Shown piece by piece: positions 19,296 through 26,737 of a stretch of 37,581 bases of DNA (the first letter of the stretch is position 1; every line of letters begins with the position of its first letter). The stretch is taken from contig JAAYIK010000021.1 in the NCBI GenBank assembly GCA_012523465.1, positions 1-37,581 on the forward strand, in the 5' to 3' direction. Both the position numbers and the translations under genes were made by a program. The notes under the pieces are model-generated. The model was not told the origin of the DNA. It did no database searches and was given only the letters and a program-made list of their open reading frames with translations. This DNA comes from Lysobacteraceae bacterium. GTDB taxonomy: Bacteria; Pseudomonadota; Gammaproteobacteria; Nitrococcales; AK92.

Positions 19296-20315
19296 ATGAG
19301 CCAGGACGCGCCATCAGCCGGCATCGGGGTGCTGCTGATCAATCTGGGCACCCCCGATGCCCCGACGGAAGCTGCGCTGCGGCGCTATCTGCGGGAATTC
19401 CTCAGCGACCGGCGCGTGATCGATACTCCACGCGCCGTGTGGCTGCCCATTTTGCATGGTATCGTCCTGCGGACTCGGCCGCGCCGCTCGGCCGAAGCCT
19501 ACGCCAAGATCTGGACCGAGCATGGCTCGCCGCTGCTAGTCATCTCTCGCCGCCAGCAACAGGCGTTGCGGGAAGGCCTGGAGCGGCGGCTAGGCCAGGC
19601 CGTTCCCGTCGCGCTCGGCATGCGCTACGGCGAGCCGTCGGTGGCAGCCGCCCTGGCTGAGCTGCAGGCGGCGGGAGTGCAGCGCCTGCTGGTGCTGCCG
19701 CTCTATCCGCAGTACTCAGCCACCACGACCGGCACCGCACTGGATGTGGTCTTCGCCGCCATGCAAAAGATGCGCAACCAGCCGGCACTGCACTGCATCC
19801 GCGACTACCACGACGAACCGGGCTACATCGCCGCCCTGGCCAGCAGCGTCCGCATGCACTGGCAGCAGCACGGGCGCGGCCAGCGCCTGCTAATGTCCTT
19901 CCACGGCATTCCCCTGCGCTACAGTGAGTTGGGCGATCCCTACGCCGAGGAATGCCGTCGCACGGGACAGCTCCTGGCCGAGCGGCTGGGCCTGGATCAG
20001 GATGAGTGGCTGGTGACCTTCCAGTCTCGCTTCGGCCGCGAGCAGTGGCTGACGCCCTATACCGACGAAACCCTGGAAGGGCTGGCACGGCAAGGAGTGC
20101 GTCAGGTCGACTTGATCTGTCCCGGCTTTTCTGCCGACTGCGTGGAGACGCTGGAAGAGAACGCCATCCAGAACCGCGCGCTGTTCGAGCAGGCCGGCGG
20201 CGAGCGCCTGAGCTACATCCCCTGCCTCAACGACGCGCCGGATCATATCGCCTTTCTGACCGAGCTGATCCTGCGTCACCTGCGGCCCTGGCTGCCTCAG
20301 TCGGCGGCCGGCTAG
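19296..20315 (+). CDS. hemH: Ferrochelatase
   Basis: 339 residues, usual proteobacterial length. It inserts ferrous iron into protoporphyrin IX in the last step of protoheme synthesis. Seen: N-terminal GVLLINLGTPDAPT, LVLPLYPQYSATT, the catalytic-His motif SFHGIP, FQSRFGREQWLTPYT and the C-terminal CPGFSADCVETLEE. All the landmarks of the family are intact. It starts 10 bp after maeB with only a weak ribosome site (AGCAGG close to the ATG), so translation may depend on coupling. It ends at a large hairpin shared with a convergent gene. Confidence 0.97.
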   Translation: MSQDAPSAGIGVLLINLGTPDAPTEAALRRYLREFLSDRRVIDTPRAVWLPILHGIVLRTRPRRSAEAYAKIWTEHGSPLLVISRRQQQALREGLERRLGQAVPVALGMRYGEPSVAAALAELQAAGVQRLLVLPLYPQYSATTTGTALDVVFAAMQKMRNQPALHCIRDYHDEPGYIAALASSVRMHWQQHGRGQRLLMSFHGIPLRYSELGDPYAEECRRTGQLLAERLGLDQDEWLVTFQSRFGREQWLTPYTDETLEGLARQGVRQVDLICPGFSADCVETLEENAIQNRALFEQAGGERLSYIPCLNDAPDHIAFLTELILRHLRPWLPQSAAG

Positions 20316-20316
20316 T

Positions 20317-20358
20317 CGGTGTCCTGCCGGCGTCCGATCAGCCGCCGACAGGGCACCG
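20317..20358. terminator. Long hairpin between convergent hemH and an outer-membrane protein gene
   Basis: Arms at 20317-20332 and 20343-20358 pair with one G-U and one mismatch across a 10-nt loop, filling the 59-bp gap between convergent genes. No long T-run. Probably a bidirectional terminator. Confidence 0.5.
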
Positions 20359-20374
20359 GTGCGTTTCCGAAGCG

Positions 20375-20896
20375 CTAGAAATTGAGCCGGCCGCCGAACT
20401 GCAGGACCAGCCCATCCGCTTCCATGGGAACGCCGAGAGCGGCAACCAGAGCAGCCGTGCGGTTCAGGTTGTAGACCCCTTCAGCCGCAAAGATAAGCTC
20501 GTCGTCTTCGCGGCCACGTTGGTCGATATGACCGTCGGTGATGAAGCGCGCCAGCCCGCGCATTTCCCACTGGCGGTCGAGCATCCAGCGTACGCCACCC
20601 TCCAGGACCGGCCGGAAGCCGTCCCGGCTATCGGCCAGCCCGAATTGCGCGTACGGGTGCAAATCGACCCGCAGTGGATGGTAATAACCCACGCCGGCGT
20701 GACGTCCCCCGCTGGCGTCTTCGAGAAAGGCGTAGAAGCTGTCGGCAAATTCGTACGAGCCCTTGATCACCCACTCATGGGTATCGGGATCGGTCCAAAC
20801 TTCGTAGCTGCCTTGCAGGTAGCTGTAGTTGAGACCTTGGGCGTGGAGCGGAAAAGGCAGCAGGCAAGCTGCCAAAAGAAGGGTACGAAGCTTCAT
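20375..20896 (-). CDS. Small outer-membrane beta-barrel protein, unknown function
   Basis: 173 residues. A Sec signal peptide is clear (MKLRTLLLAACLLPFPLHA, cleavage before QG). The mature 154 residues show alternating hydrophobic and polar strands, many aromatic residues and a terminal Phe (GGRLNF), the usual signature for recognition by the BAM assembly machinery. The size fits an eight-stranded barrel, such as YfaZ- or OmpW/OmpX-sized proteins. I do not recognise the exact family. AGGGAAG lies 5 nt before the ATG. The gene is alone on the reverse strand, convergent with hemH. Confidence 0.75.
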   Translation of the reverse strand: MKLRTLLLAACLLPFPLHAQGLNYSYLQGSYEVWTDPDTHEWVIKGSYEFADSFYAFLEDASGGRHAGVGYYHPLRVDLHPYAQFGLADSRDGFRPVLEGGVRWMLDRQWEMRGLARFITDGHIDQRGREDDELIFAAEGVYNLNRTAALVAALGVPMEADGLVLQFGGRLNF

Positions 20897-21135
20897 GTCA
20901 ACTTCCCTATTGGTTTTGGTGGTGCATCCTGCAATGACGGGGACATGGCCCGAGACCCATGCAGGTCTCGCCTTCTCATTCTAGGCAAGCTTTCCGAGCC
21001 AGGAAAACCTTGAAAAGCCGAAAACTGTCCCCAGGAGCGGGCGGCAATGGCGACCGCAGCCCGGCACCGCGAAGATTGCCCTTTAAATCAAACGCTTACG
21101 AAAGATGCGCGGCTGCCGAAAATCGGTAGCGATGC

Positions 21136-21281
21136 TAGTATATTCACGATAAAGAGAGGCCGACCTGACGGTCGATCGAATCGGCAGGATCGGCCCAAGC
21201 CATGACCGCTAGAGGGAGGGACCTGCCGGCCGGCGGGGGCTTGGCCGGCAGGCTCTTCTGGGAACGCACACTGAAGGTGCG
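21136..21281 (+). ncRNA. Candidate structured RNA in the 540-bp gap before the carboxylesterase gene
   Basis: The gap 20897-21434 holds no gene. A -10-like TAGTATATT lies at 21136-21144 (weak -35). After it come a CGACC/GGTCG hairpin near 21160, a perfect 10-bp hairpin (21222-21231 with 21243-21252) followed by CTCTTCT, and a CGCAC/GTGCG hairpin (21265-21269 with 21277-21281) followed by ATTTGCATTG. The second element could terminate an RNA of about 105 nt. Both the boundaries and the existence of the transcript are inference. Confidence 0.25.
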
Positions 21282-21314
21282 ATTTGCATTGTCTCCTATA
21301 GGCCGACGAATTCC

Positions 21315-21328
21315 TTGACCCAAATCAA
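21315..21328 (+). promoter_or_regulatory. Candidate FNR/Dnr box before the carboxylesterase gene
   Basis: TTGAC-CCAA-ATCAA matches the FNR/Anr/Dnr consensus TTGAT-N4-ATCAA at 9 of 10 positions. A TACACT -10-like hexamer at 21369-21374 would place the site near -60, a class I position. It is less convincing than the two ubi sites, because no class II -10 is present. Confidence 0.4.
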
Positions 21329-21434
21329 TTGAATAGGCATTTTCTGATCGTCGCCCTGCCCAGGCCTTTACACTTGCATGACGTGAACCCCTCCAAAGAC
21401 GGCTTGCCGCTTTTCCACCGGGCAGGGACTCAGT

Positions 21435-22109
21435 ATGAACATCACGCCTCTGGACACGCTTATCGTCGGCCCCGATCAGCAAGCCACCGCCTCCATCATC
21501 TGGCTGCATGGACTTGGCGCCGACGGCTGCGACTTCGAACCTATCGTGCCTGAACTGCGGCTGCCGGACAGCGTGCGCTTCATCTTCCCGCACGCGCCGG
21601 TGCGCCCCGTCACCCTCAACGACGGCATCTGCATGCGCGCCTGGTACGATATCGAGTCCCTGCGCGAAGCCGGTCGTCGGGACGACATCGCGGGCATCAG
21701 TGCTAGCCAGCACCAAATCGAGCAATTGATCGCCGCCGAGGTCGAGCTCGGCGTCGGTCCCGAGCGCATCGTCCTGGCCGGCTTCTCGCAAGGTGGTGCC
21801 ATCGCCCTCCATACCGGCTTGCGCTATCCGCAGCGCCTGGCCGGCATCATCGCCCTATCGACCTACTTGCCCCTGTACGATCGCCTGCAAGACGAGCGCC
21901 ATCCGGCCAATGCTCATACTCCCGTTTTCATGGCTCACGGCGTGTATGACCCGGTGGTGCCCATCGAGCTCGGCGAGCTTTCCCGCGACCGGCTGCTGGC
22001 GGCCGGCCAGCCGGTGGAATGGCGTCAATACATCGCCAAGCATACTGTTTGCATCGAGAAGATCCTGGACCTCGCCGCCTGGCTCCGTCGCCTCCTCGCC
22101 TTAAGTTAA
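21435..22109 (+). CDS. Serine carboxylesterase (phospholipase/carboxylesterase family)
   Basis: 224 residues, usual for the PF02230 family of small cytoplasmic carboxylesterases related to acyl-protein thioesterases. Seen: LHGLGADGCDF oxyanion loop, FPHAPVRPVT, nucleophile elbow GFSQGG with Ser118, the acid in GVYDPVVP and catalytic His in AKHTVCIEKILDLAAWL. AGGGA sits about 7 nt before the ATG. The natural substrate cannot be deduced. A candidate FNR/Dnr box lies 107 bp upstream of the start. The next gene, a TetR regulator, begins 71 bp later with its own operator and promoter. Confidence 0.92.
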   Translation: MNITPLDTLIVGPDQQATASIIWLHGLGADGCDFEPIVPELRLPDSVRFIFPHAPVRPVTLNDGICMRAWYDIESLREAGRRDDIAGISASQHQIEQLIAAEVELGVGPERIVLAGFSQGGAIALHTGLRYPQRLAGIIALSTYLPLYDRLQDERHPANAHTPVFMAHGVYDPVVPIELGELSRDRLLAAGQPVEWRQYIAKHTVCIEKILDLAAWLRRLLALS

Positions 22110-22145
22110 CCGCCCCAGTGTCGCCTACAGGGAACGACCAGGAGC

Positions 22146-22163
22146 TATACTGGTCTGTCTAGT
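22146..22163. promoter_or_regulatory. tetR -10 element overlapped by a probable TetR operator
   Basis: TATACT (22146-22151) serves as a -10. It is overlapped by ACTGGTCTGTCTAGT (22149-22163), which on the other strand reads CTAGACAGACCAGT, the same core seen twice before the downstream exported-protein gene. It implies autorepression. The ATG follows 17 bp later. Confidence 0.6.
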
Positions 22164-22180
22164 AGGCCAACGGAGGAGGC

Positions 22181-22756
22181 ATGACCATCAGCAAACGCGA
22201 CCAGTTGATCGACGTCGCCGTCGAGCTGTTCTTTCGCAACGGCTGCCACGCCACCGGCATCGATACCTTGCTGGCCGAGGCTGGCGTGGCCAAGATGACC
22301 TTGTACTCGCACTTCAAGTCCAAGGACGAGCTCATCCTGGCCGCGGTCGAAAAAGTCCATCAAGAGCAGCTCCAGCAGCTGGAATCCATACTCAACGATC
22401 CCGGCCTCGACTACGAGGAAAGGCTGCACGCCGTTTTCGACAACCTCGAGCAAGCCATCACCAGCCCGGGCTTCATCGGCTGCCCGTTCCACAACATCGC
22501 CGCTGAATTCCGCGATCCCGAGCATCCGGTGCGGCAGCTGATCGCGCGCCACAAGAGAAAGATCACGGACCGCATCGTCTCGGCGCTGCAGCGTGCCGGT
22601 GCCAGCGAGCCGCGGCAAACCGCCTTGCGCATGATGCTGCTGGTGGAAGGGGCCAAGATCATGGTCCACCTCACCGGCGATCAGGACTACCTGCGCCAGG
22701 CCCGCGCTGCCGGCCGCGATCTTTTGGTCGCCGCGCTCAAGGATAGCGCCGGCTGA
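22181..22756 (+). CDS. TetR/AcrR-family transcriptional regulator
   Basis: 191 residues. The N-terminal DNA-binding domain is clear: VAVELFFRNGCHATGIDTLL, then AGVAKMTLYSHFKSKDELI as the helix-turn-helix. The C-terminal ligand/dimer domain contains GCPFHNIAAEFRDPEHPVR, a motif common to a large proteobacterial TetR group that has a conserved Cys. GGAGGAGG lies just before the ATG. Three copies of the sequence core TAGACAGACC occur nearby, one over its own -10 and two before the gene at 22927, so it probably represses itself and that gene. Ligand unknown. A possible redox or electrophile role of the Cys is only a guess. Confidence 0.92.
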   Translation: MTISKRDQLIDVAVELFFRNGCHATGIDTLLAEAGVAKMTLYSHFKSKDELILAAVEKVHQEQLQQLESILNDPGLDYEERLHAVFDNLEQAITSPGFIGCPFHNIAAEFRDPEHPVRQLIARHKRKITDRIVSALQRAGASEPRQTALRMMLLVEGAKIMVHLTGDQDYLRQARAAGRDLLVAALKDSAG

Positions 22757-22814
22757 TACGCCCCACCGTCCCATTCGCCACACGACCTAGGCAAGCACGA
22801 GAGTAGGTCAGGAC

Positions 22815-22870
22815 TAGACAGACCTGTCTGTTTATGTTCAAATAGCACTAGACAGACCAGTATGTATAGT
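22815..22870 (+). promoter_or_regulatory. Two tandem TetR-type operators and -10 of the exported-protein gene
   Basis: Operator A (22815-22834) is TAGACAGAC-CT-GTCTGTTTA, a dyad with 8 of 9 paired positions. Operator B (22849-22868) is TAGACAGAC-CA-GTATGTATA, 7 of 9. They begin 34 bp apart. A -10 TATAGT at 22865-22870 overlaps operator B, so binding would block the promoter. Confidence 0.65.
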
Positions 22871-22926
22871 TTGTCGCTCGACAGATACGCTACCCCTCCT
22901 CACAGCGAACAAAAGGAGACGACGAC

Positions 22927-23289
22927 ATGGCCAAGAAACTCGCTTTCGCACTAGCTGCGACGCTCGCTTCGAGCACGGCGCTCGCCAGCGGCGTGCCGAC
23001 CCCCGAAGAGCTGCTGCTCGAATGGGGCTACCTCAGCGGCCCTGGCAACGAGACCCAGATCGTGGAGTTCGCGCCGGCCCAGCCCCGCAACGCCGCCGAG
23101 GCCTACATGCTCAGCCACGGCCTGCCGGTGGTTGGCCTGGAGCGCGACGTCATCGGTCGCTACGAAATCCATCCGGCCACTCCGCGCAAGCTGAACCCGG
23201 TACAACAGCTGCTGGCCGACTGGAACCACATCAAGGTTCCGACCAGCATCACCGCGACCTTCGTACCGGTGGAAGAGCAGCGCAGCTAA
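22927..23289 (+). CDS. Small exported protein, unknown function
   Basis: 120 residues. N-terminal Sec signal peptide (MAKKLAFALAATLASSTALA, cleavage before SG). The mature part is about 100 residues, acidic to neutral, without cysteines or obvious motifs. It contains PTPEELLLEWGYL, EAYMLSHGLPVVG and PVQQLLADWNHIKVP, two short segments both showing a (L)L-x-x-W pattern. I recognise no family. AAAGGAG precedes the ATG by 8 nt. Two TetR-type operators overlap its promoter and a strong terminator follows, so it is a single-gene transcript induced when the adjacent TetR protein releases DNA (inference). Confidence 0.75.
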   Translation: MAKKLAFALAATLASSTALASGVPTPEELLLEWGYLSGPGNETQIVEFAPAQPRNAAEAYMLSHGLPVVGLERDVIGRYEIHPATPRKLNPVQQLLADWNHIKVPTSITATFVPVEEQRS

Positions 23290-23300
23290 CGCCTCCTTGA

Positions 23301-23330
23301 GCCGCTGCGCCGTCCTCCCGGCGCAGCGGC
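23301..23330 (+). terminator. Hairpin after the exported-protein gene
   Basis: Perfect 11-bp stem (23301-23311 with 23320-23330), loop of 8, no T-run. It probably protects the mRNA end or pauses polymerase before the stronger terminator that follows. Confidence 0.45.
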
Positions 23331-23361
23331 GGAGCTTCCGGCAACCTCTCCTCAGCTGTTA

Positions 23362-23403
23362 CGGCGCGCAATCCTCCTCCCCCCGGTTGCGCGCCGCTTT
23401 TTT
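23362..23403 (+). terminator. Strong intrinsic terminator
   Basis: Stem CGGCGCGCAA (23362-23371) pairs perfectly with TTGCGCGCCG (23387-23396) and is followed by TTTTTT (23398-23403). It isolates the exported-protein gene from ubiT. Confidence 0.88.
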
Positions 23404-23433
23404 GCCCGGACACCGGCTCAGACACCGGGTAGC

Positions 23434-23475
23434 TTGATCCAGAGCAAGACCATGCCGTTGCTGCCGAGCGATGAT
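23434..23475 (+). promoter_or_regulatory. FNR/Dnr box and class II promoter of ubiT
   Basis: TTGAT-CCAG-AGCAA (23434-23447) matches the FNR/Dnr consensus at 9 of 10 positions. A -10-like GATGAT at 23470-23475 puts the box centre at about -41.5, the classic FNR-activated geometry. This agrees with anaerobic induction of ubiT known from E. coli. Confidence 0.65.
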
Positions 23476-23514
23476 TGAACGCTCAGCATTTGGTCATCCA
23501 TTCCAAGGAGTTCC

Positions 23515-24027
23515 ATGCTAAGCAAGCAGCCTGGATCGTCAGCCCCTCCGTCCATCCCCGAGCCGGTGGCCGCCAGCTTGCTGCGCTTGCCGCTCTACCC
23601 GCTGCGGCTCGCGCCGGCGCGCCTGCTCGGCGCGGTCATGGAGCGCCTGCTCGCAGTAACCCTGGCCCAGCATGAGCGGGACGGCGAGCTGGACTTCCTA
23701 GAAGGCCGCAAGCTGCAAATCCGGGTCGAGGACGTCGGCCTGGAGTGGATCATCACCCGTGCCGGCGGCCGTTGGCGGGTGTTGGACGGCCGCCGCGAGG
23801 CGGATGCCGTCATCCGCGGCCAGGTGCGGGAGTTCGTCCTGCTGGCCAGCCGCCGGGAAGACCCCGACACGCTGTTCTTCCAGCGCCGGCTGGTGATCGA
23901 AGGCGACGTCGAGTTCGGCCTGCAGGCCAAGAATCTGCTGGACAGCCTGGAGTGGGAGGCGTTGCCGACGCCGCTGCGCTGGCTGCTGGCCAACGCCGGC
24001 AGTCTGGCCGTCCAGGTCGGCGGCTGA
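23515..24027 (+). CDS. ubiT: UbiT, SCP2-domain lipid-binding accessory factor for O2-independent ubiquinone synthesis
   Basis: 170 residues, in line with E. coli UbiT (YhbT). The SCP2 sterol-carrier-type fold spans residues about 35-150, with the diagnostic stretch EDPDTLFFQRRLVIEGDVEF and GLQAKNLLD. UbiT binds ubiquinone biosynthetic intermediates and is required with UbiU and UbiV for anaerobic ring hydroxylation. AAGGAG lies 5 nt before the ATG, deciding the start. It converges on ubiV-ubiU with only 19 bp between stops, and a class II FNR/Dnr site precedes it. Confidence 0.95.
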   Translation: MLSKQPGSSAPPSIPEPVAASLLRLPLYPLRLAPARLLGAVMERLLAVTLAQHERDGELDFLEGRKLQIRVEDVGLEWIITRAGGRWRVLDGRREADAVIRGQVREFVLLASRREDPDTLFFQRRLVIEGDVEFGLQAKNLLDSLEWEALPTPLRWLLANAGSLAVQVGG

Positions 24028-24063
24028 GCGCCGGCCTAACGCCGCCTCAGGCGTCGCCGGCGC
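24028..24063. terminator. Shared hairpin between convergent ubiT and ubiV
   Basis: Two nested perfect stems, GCGCCGGC/GCCGGCGC (24028-24035/24056-24063) and ACGCC/GGCGT (24039-24043/24050-24054). It fills the intergenic gap and reaches into the last codons of ubiV. Probably a bidirectional terminator. Confidence 0.55.
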
Positions 24064-24940
24064 CGTGGAAAACCATGCCCGGTCCGCCGTACCAGTAGCC
24101 GTTGCAGGCGCGGGCGGGATCGGCCCGGAGCGGCTTGCCCTGCCGGATGGCGTCGTGCAGCCGCTGCACCAGCTCCGGCGTGCCTTCCGGCTGGGGGCTG
24201 ATGCGCATGATGTCGACACCCAGCGCCCGCATGTCCTGCCACTCCGGCCGCAGGTCGTAGATGCGACCGGATTGGGTCTGGATCCCATTGATGGTGAGGA
24301 ACTCCTCGCCTTCCTGCGTGCGCAGCGGAATCCCGGCCGGATCCTGCAGGCACCTCAGCTCGCACTGATCCTTCTGCAGATTGTGGTGGCGCGCGGTGAA
24401 GCAGCGGGCCGAGTAGGCCAGCGGAATGCGGCCGTAGCTGTAGACCTCGAGCTCTAGACCGTCGCGCACGCCCAGCCGCTCGGCATCGGCCAGTATAGTT
24501 TCCAGGTCGTGGCGCGACAGCTCGAACGGCATAACCCAGCGCTGCAGCCCCTGCCGGCGCAGCACCCGCAGGGTGTAGGCGTTGTAGACGTTGATGGCAG
24601 GGCCGGCAACGAAAGGCAGGCCCTGCTCGGCCAGCAGCTTGACCGCAGCCAGGTCATTGGCCTCGACTAGGAACTCGCCGTTGCGGCACAGGCGCTTCAT
24701 CACCCCCATCTCGGCGCGCGACTCGACCAGGGTCAGGGTGGACAGCACCACTTGCTTGCCAGCCTTGGCCAGCTCCCGGCCCAACTGCACCCAGTCGTCC
24801 GGCCGAAACGAGCGGCGCTTGGAACAGACCGTCTCGCCGAGATAAACGATTTCCGCCGGACTGGCCACGCTGGCCGCGTAGAACGCTTCCAGCCTTTCAC
24901 GCGGCCAGAAATACAGCACGGGGCCGAGCGAGATTCGCAT
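24047..24940 (-). CDS. ubiV: UbiV, O2-independent ubiquinone hydroxylase subunit (peptidase U32-like)
   Basis: 297 residues, U32-family TIM-barrel protein. The four Fe-S ligands known from E. coli UbiV fall at the same positions here: Cys39 (ETVCSKRR), then Cys180, Cys193 and Cys197 in the CFTARHHNLQKDQCELRC stretch. With UbiU it hydroxylates the ubiquinone ring without O2, using prephenate as oxygen donor in E. coli. I chose the ATG at 24940, which has AGGAGG 8 nt upstream; a GTG at 24949 would overlap that ribosome site. It starts 12 bp after ubiU in the same operon. Confidence 0.95.
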   Translation of the reverse strand: MRISLGPVLYFWPRERLEAFYAASVASPAEIVYLGETVCSKRRSFRPDDWVQLGRELAKAGKQVVLSTLTLVESRAEMGVMKRLCRNGEFLVEANDLAAVKLLAEQGLPFVAGPAINVYNAYTLRVLRRQGLQRWVMPFELSRHDLETILADAERLGVRDGLELEVYSYGRIPLAYSARCFTARHHNLQKDQCELRCLQDPAGIPLRTQEGEEFLTINGIQTQSGRIYDLRPEWQDMRALGVDIMRISPQPEGTPELVQRLHDAIRQGKPLRADPARACNGYWYGGPGMVFHGAGDA

Positions 24941-24952
24941 GCGTCGCACCTC

Positions 24953-25948
24953 CTATTGCCAGGGCCGATGATAGGCGCCGAGCGTGGTCTGAGTGCCCTC
25001 GGACACCTTGACCAGCGCCTGCTGCCACTGCGGCTTCGGTGCGAAGCCGCCCGGATCGGCGCAGACGGCATCCAGCGCCTCGCGCCAGACACGAGTCACC
25101 TGCGCCACGTAAGCCGTGCTGCGCTGCCGCCCCTCCAGCTTGATCGCCTTGACGCCGGCCGCCAGCAACTCGGGCAGCAGCGCCAGTGTGTTCAGGCTGG
25201 TCGGTTCCTCCAGGGCATGGTAGGTATGGCCGTTGACCTCGAAGCGGCCTTTGCAAAGGGTGGGATAGCCGGCGTTCTCGCCGGCCTTGAAGCGGTCGAT
25301 CAGGACGTCGTTGAGCCGCGACTCCAGCGCTTCCGGCTTCTGCTCCCAACGCACAGCACTGGCCGGCGAGCAGACGCCGTTCATATTGGGGCTTTGTCCG
25401 GTGACGTACGAGGACAGCGTGCAGCGGCCCTCCACCATCACGCACAGCGAGCCGAAGCCAAACACCTCGATTTCCACCGGCGCGGTCTCGCACAGCACCC
25501 GCACCTGGGCCAGCGACAGCACCCGGGGCACGACCGCGCGGCGAATGCCAAACTGCTGCTGATAAAACTCCAAGGCTTCCGCGCTGGTCGCCGAGCCCTG
25601 CACCGACAGATGCAGCGGCAGATCGGGATGGCGGCTGCTGGCGTAGTCGAGCACACCGATGTCGGCGACGATGAGCGCGTCGACGCCGAGTTGGGCTGCG
25701 GTGTCAACCGCCGCGGTCCAGCGCGACCAACCCTCCGGCCGCGGATAAGTGTTGATCGCCAGGAAAACTCGACAGCCCCGCTCATGGGCGTATTCGATGC
25801 CTTCCGCCGCCCGCTCGGGGGTGAAGTTCAGACCGGCGAAATGGCGCGCGTTGGTCTCGTCCCGCAGCCCGATGTAGACGGCGTCCGCTCCATTGTCGAC
25901 CGCCGCCTTCAACGCCGGCAGCGCGCCGGCAGGACAAACCAGCTCCAT
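24953..25948 (-). CDS. ubiU: UbiU, O2-independent ubiquinone hydroxylase subunit (peptidase U32-like)
   Basis: 331 residues, the same length as E. coli UbiU. It begins MELVCPAGALPALKAAVDNG, the family hallmark, and carries the Fe-S ligand pattern: Cys pair spaced by seven (SLCVMVEGRC), then GVCSP and TLCKGRF. It forms the hydroxylase heterodimer with UbiV. First gene of the ubiU-ubiV operon. A class II FNR/Dnr promoter lies 40-82 bp upstream, with the Dnr-like regulator gene just beyond it. Confidence 0.95.
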   Translation of the reverse strand: MELVCPAGALPALKAAVDNGADAVYIGLRDETNARHFAGLNFTPERAAEGIEYAHERGCRVFLAINTYPRPEGWSRWTAAVDTAAQLGVDALIVADIGVLDYASSRHPDLPLHLSVQGSATSAEALEFYQQQFGIRRAVVPRVLSLAQVRVLCETAPVEIEVFGFGSLCVMVEGRCTLSSYVTGQSPNMNGVCSPASAVRWEQKPEALESRLNDVLIDRFKAGENAGYPTLCKGRFEVNGHTYHALEEPTSLNTLALLPELLAAGVKAIKLEGRQRSTAYVAQVTRVWREALDAVCADPGGFAPKPQWQQALVKVSEGTQTTLGAYHRPWQ

Positions 25949-25987
25949 TACAGCCCTTCCTCTCCAGGTACTCGAACCAGCATCAGC

Positions 25988-26030
25988 ACTATACCCGCCA
26001 GCCCCCTGGCGGCCTTTTGACCTGGATCAA
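25988..26030 (-). promoter_or_regulatory. FNR/Dnr box and promoter of ubiU-ubiV
   Basis: TTGAC-CTGG-ATCAA (26017-26030) matches the FNR/Dnr consensus at 9 of 10 positions. On the reverse strand a good -10 TATAGT lies at 25993-25988, placing the box centre near -42, the class II activating position. The gap to ubiU is 39 bp. Confidence 0.75.
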
Positions 26031-26056
26031 TGCGGACAGCTGTCGGCTTCGGCAGG

Positions 26057-26737
26057 CTACTCCAATGCCTTCAGCAGGGCGGGATCGTCGATGGTCAGCT
26101 GGCGGCCCTTGCCGCTGATCGCGCCCTGCTCCGCCAGACTCGCCAGCACCCGGGAGAAGGTCTCCGGCTTCATCCCCAGCTGGGAGGCGATGAGCTGCTT
26201 GGGCGCATCCAGCTGCACCACGGCGCCGGCTCGGGGCTCGCCCGGAAAGCGGCTCAGCAGATAACGGGCGACGCGGGTGGCGGCATTGCGCAGCGTCAGC
26301 CCCTCGATCTCGTTGAGGCGCTGGTGCAGGCGCATGCTGAGGTCCCCCAGTAAGCGGAAGCAGGCCTGGGGATTGTCGCGCAGCAACGCCAAATAGGGCT
26401 GGTTCGGCACCGCCAGCAGGCGGGTTTCCTGCAACGCCTGGGCGCTCACCGGGTAGCGGTGCTGCTCCATGAACATGATGGCCTCGGCGAAGCTGCGACC
26501 CGGCCCCATCAGCTCCATGACCTTTTCCTGGCCGTCTGGGGTCGTGCGAAACAGCTTGATCTGGCCACTGACCACCAAAAAGAACCGTTCGGCCGGGTCG
26601 CCATGCTGGAACAGGATGCGCTCGGCGGGCACCCGCAGCATGCGGACATGCTCGGCCAGGCTGTTCAGCTGGGGCTCGGTGAAAGCGCTGAACAGGTAGT
26701 GCTGGTGCAGCATCCGCAGCTGTTCCGGAGGCAGCAT
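26057..26737 (-). CDS. dnr: Dnr-type Crp/Fnr-family transcriptional regulator
   Basis: 226 residues. Seen: N-terminal cyclic-nucleotide-binding-like barrel with FAEAIMFMEQHRYPVSAQAL, dimerisation helix RLHQRLNEIEGLTLRNAATR, and the DNA-recognition helix in LGMKPETFSRVLASL. The E-x-x-S-R pattern reads TTGAT-type half sites. This closely resembles Pseudomonas Dnr, a heme-dependent NO sensor for denitrification. The N-terminal Cys cluster of FNR/Anr is absent (only one Cys), so an Fe-S oxygen sensor is unlikely. The ATG at 26737 (AGGGAG 6 nt upstream) is preferred over upstream in-frame starts that add unlike sequence. It lies next to ubiU and probably acts on the FNR-type boxes found here. Confidence 0.88.
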   Translation of the reverse strand: MLPPEQLRMLHQHYLFSAFTEPQLNSLAEHVRMLRVPAERILFQHGDPAERFFLVVSGQIKLFRTTPDGQEKVMELMGPGRSFAEAIMFMEQHRYPVSAQALQETRLLAVPNQPYLALLRDNPQACFRLLGDLSMRLHQRLNEIEGLTLRNAATRVARYLLSRFPGEPRAGAVVQLDAPKQLIASQLGMKPETFSRVLASLAEQGAISGKGRQLTIDDPALLKALE

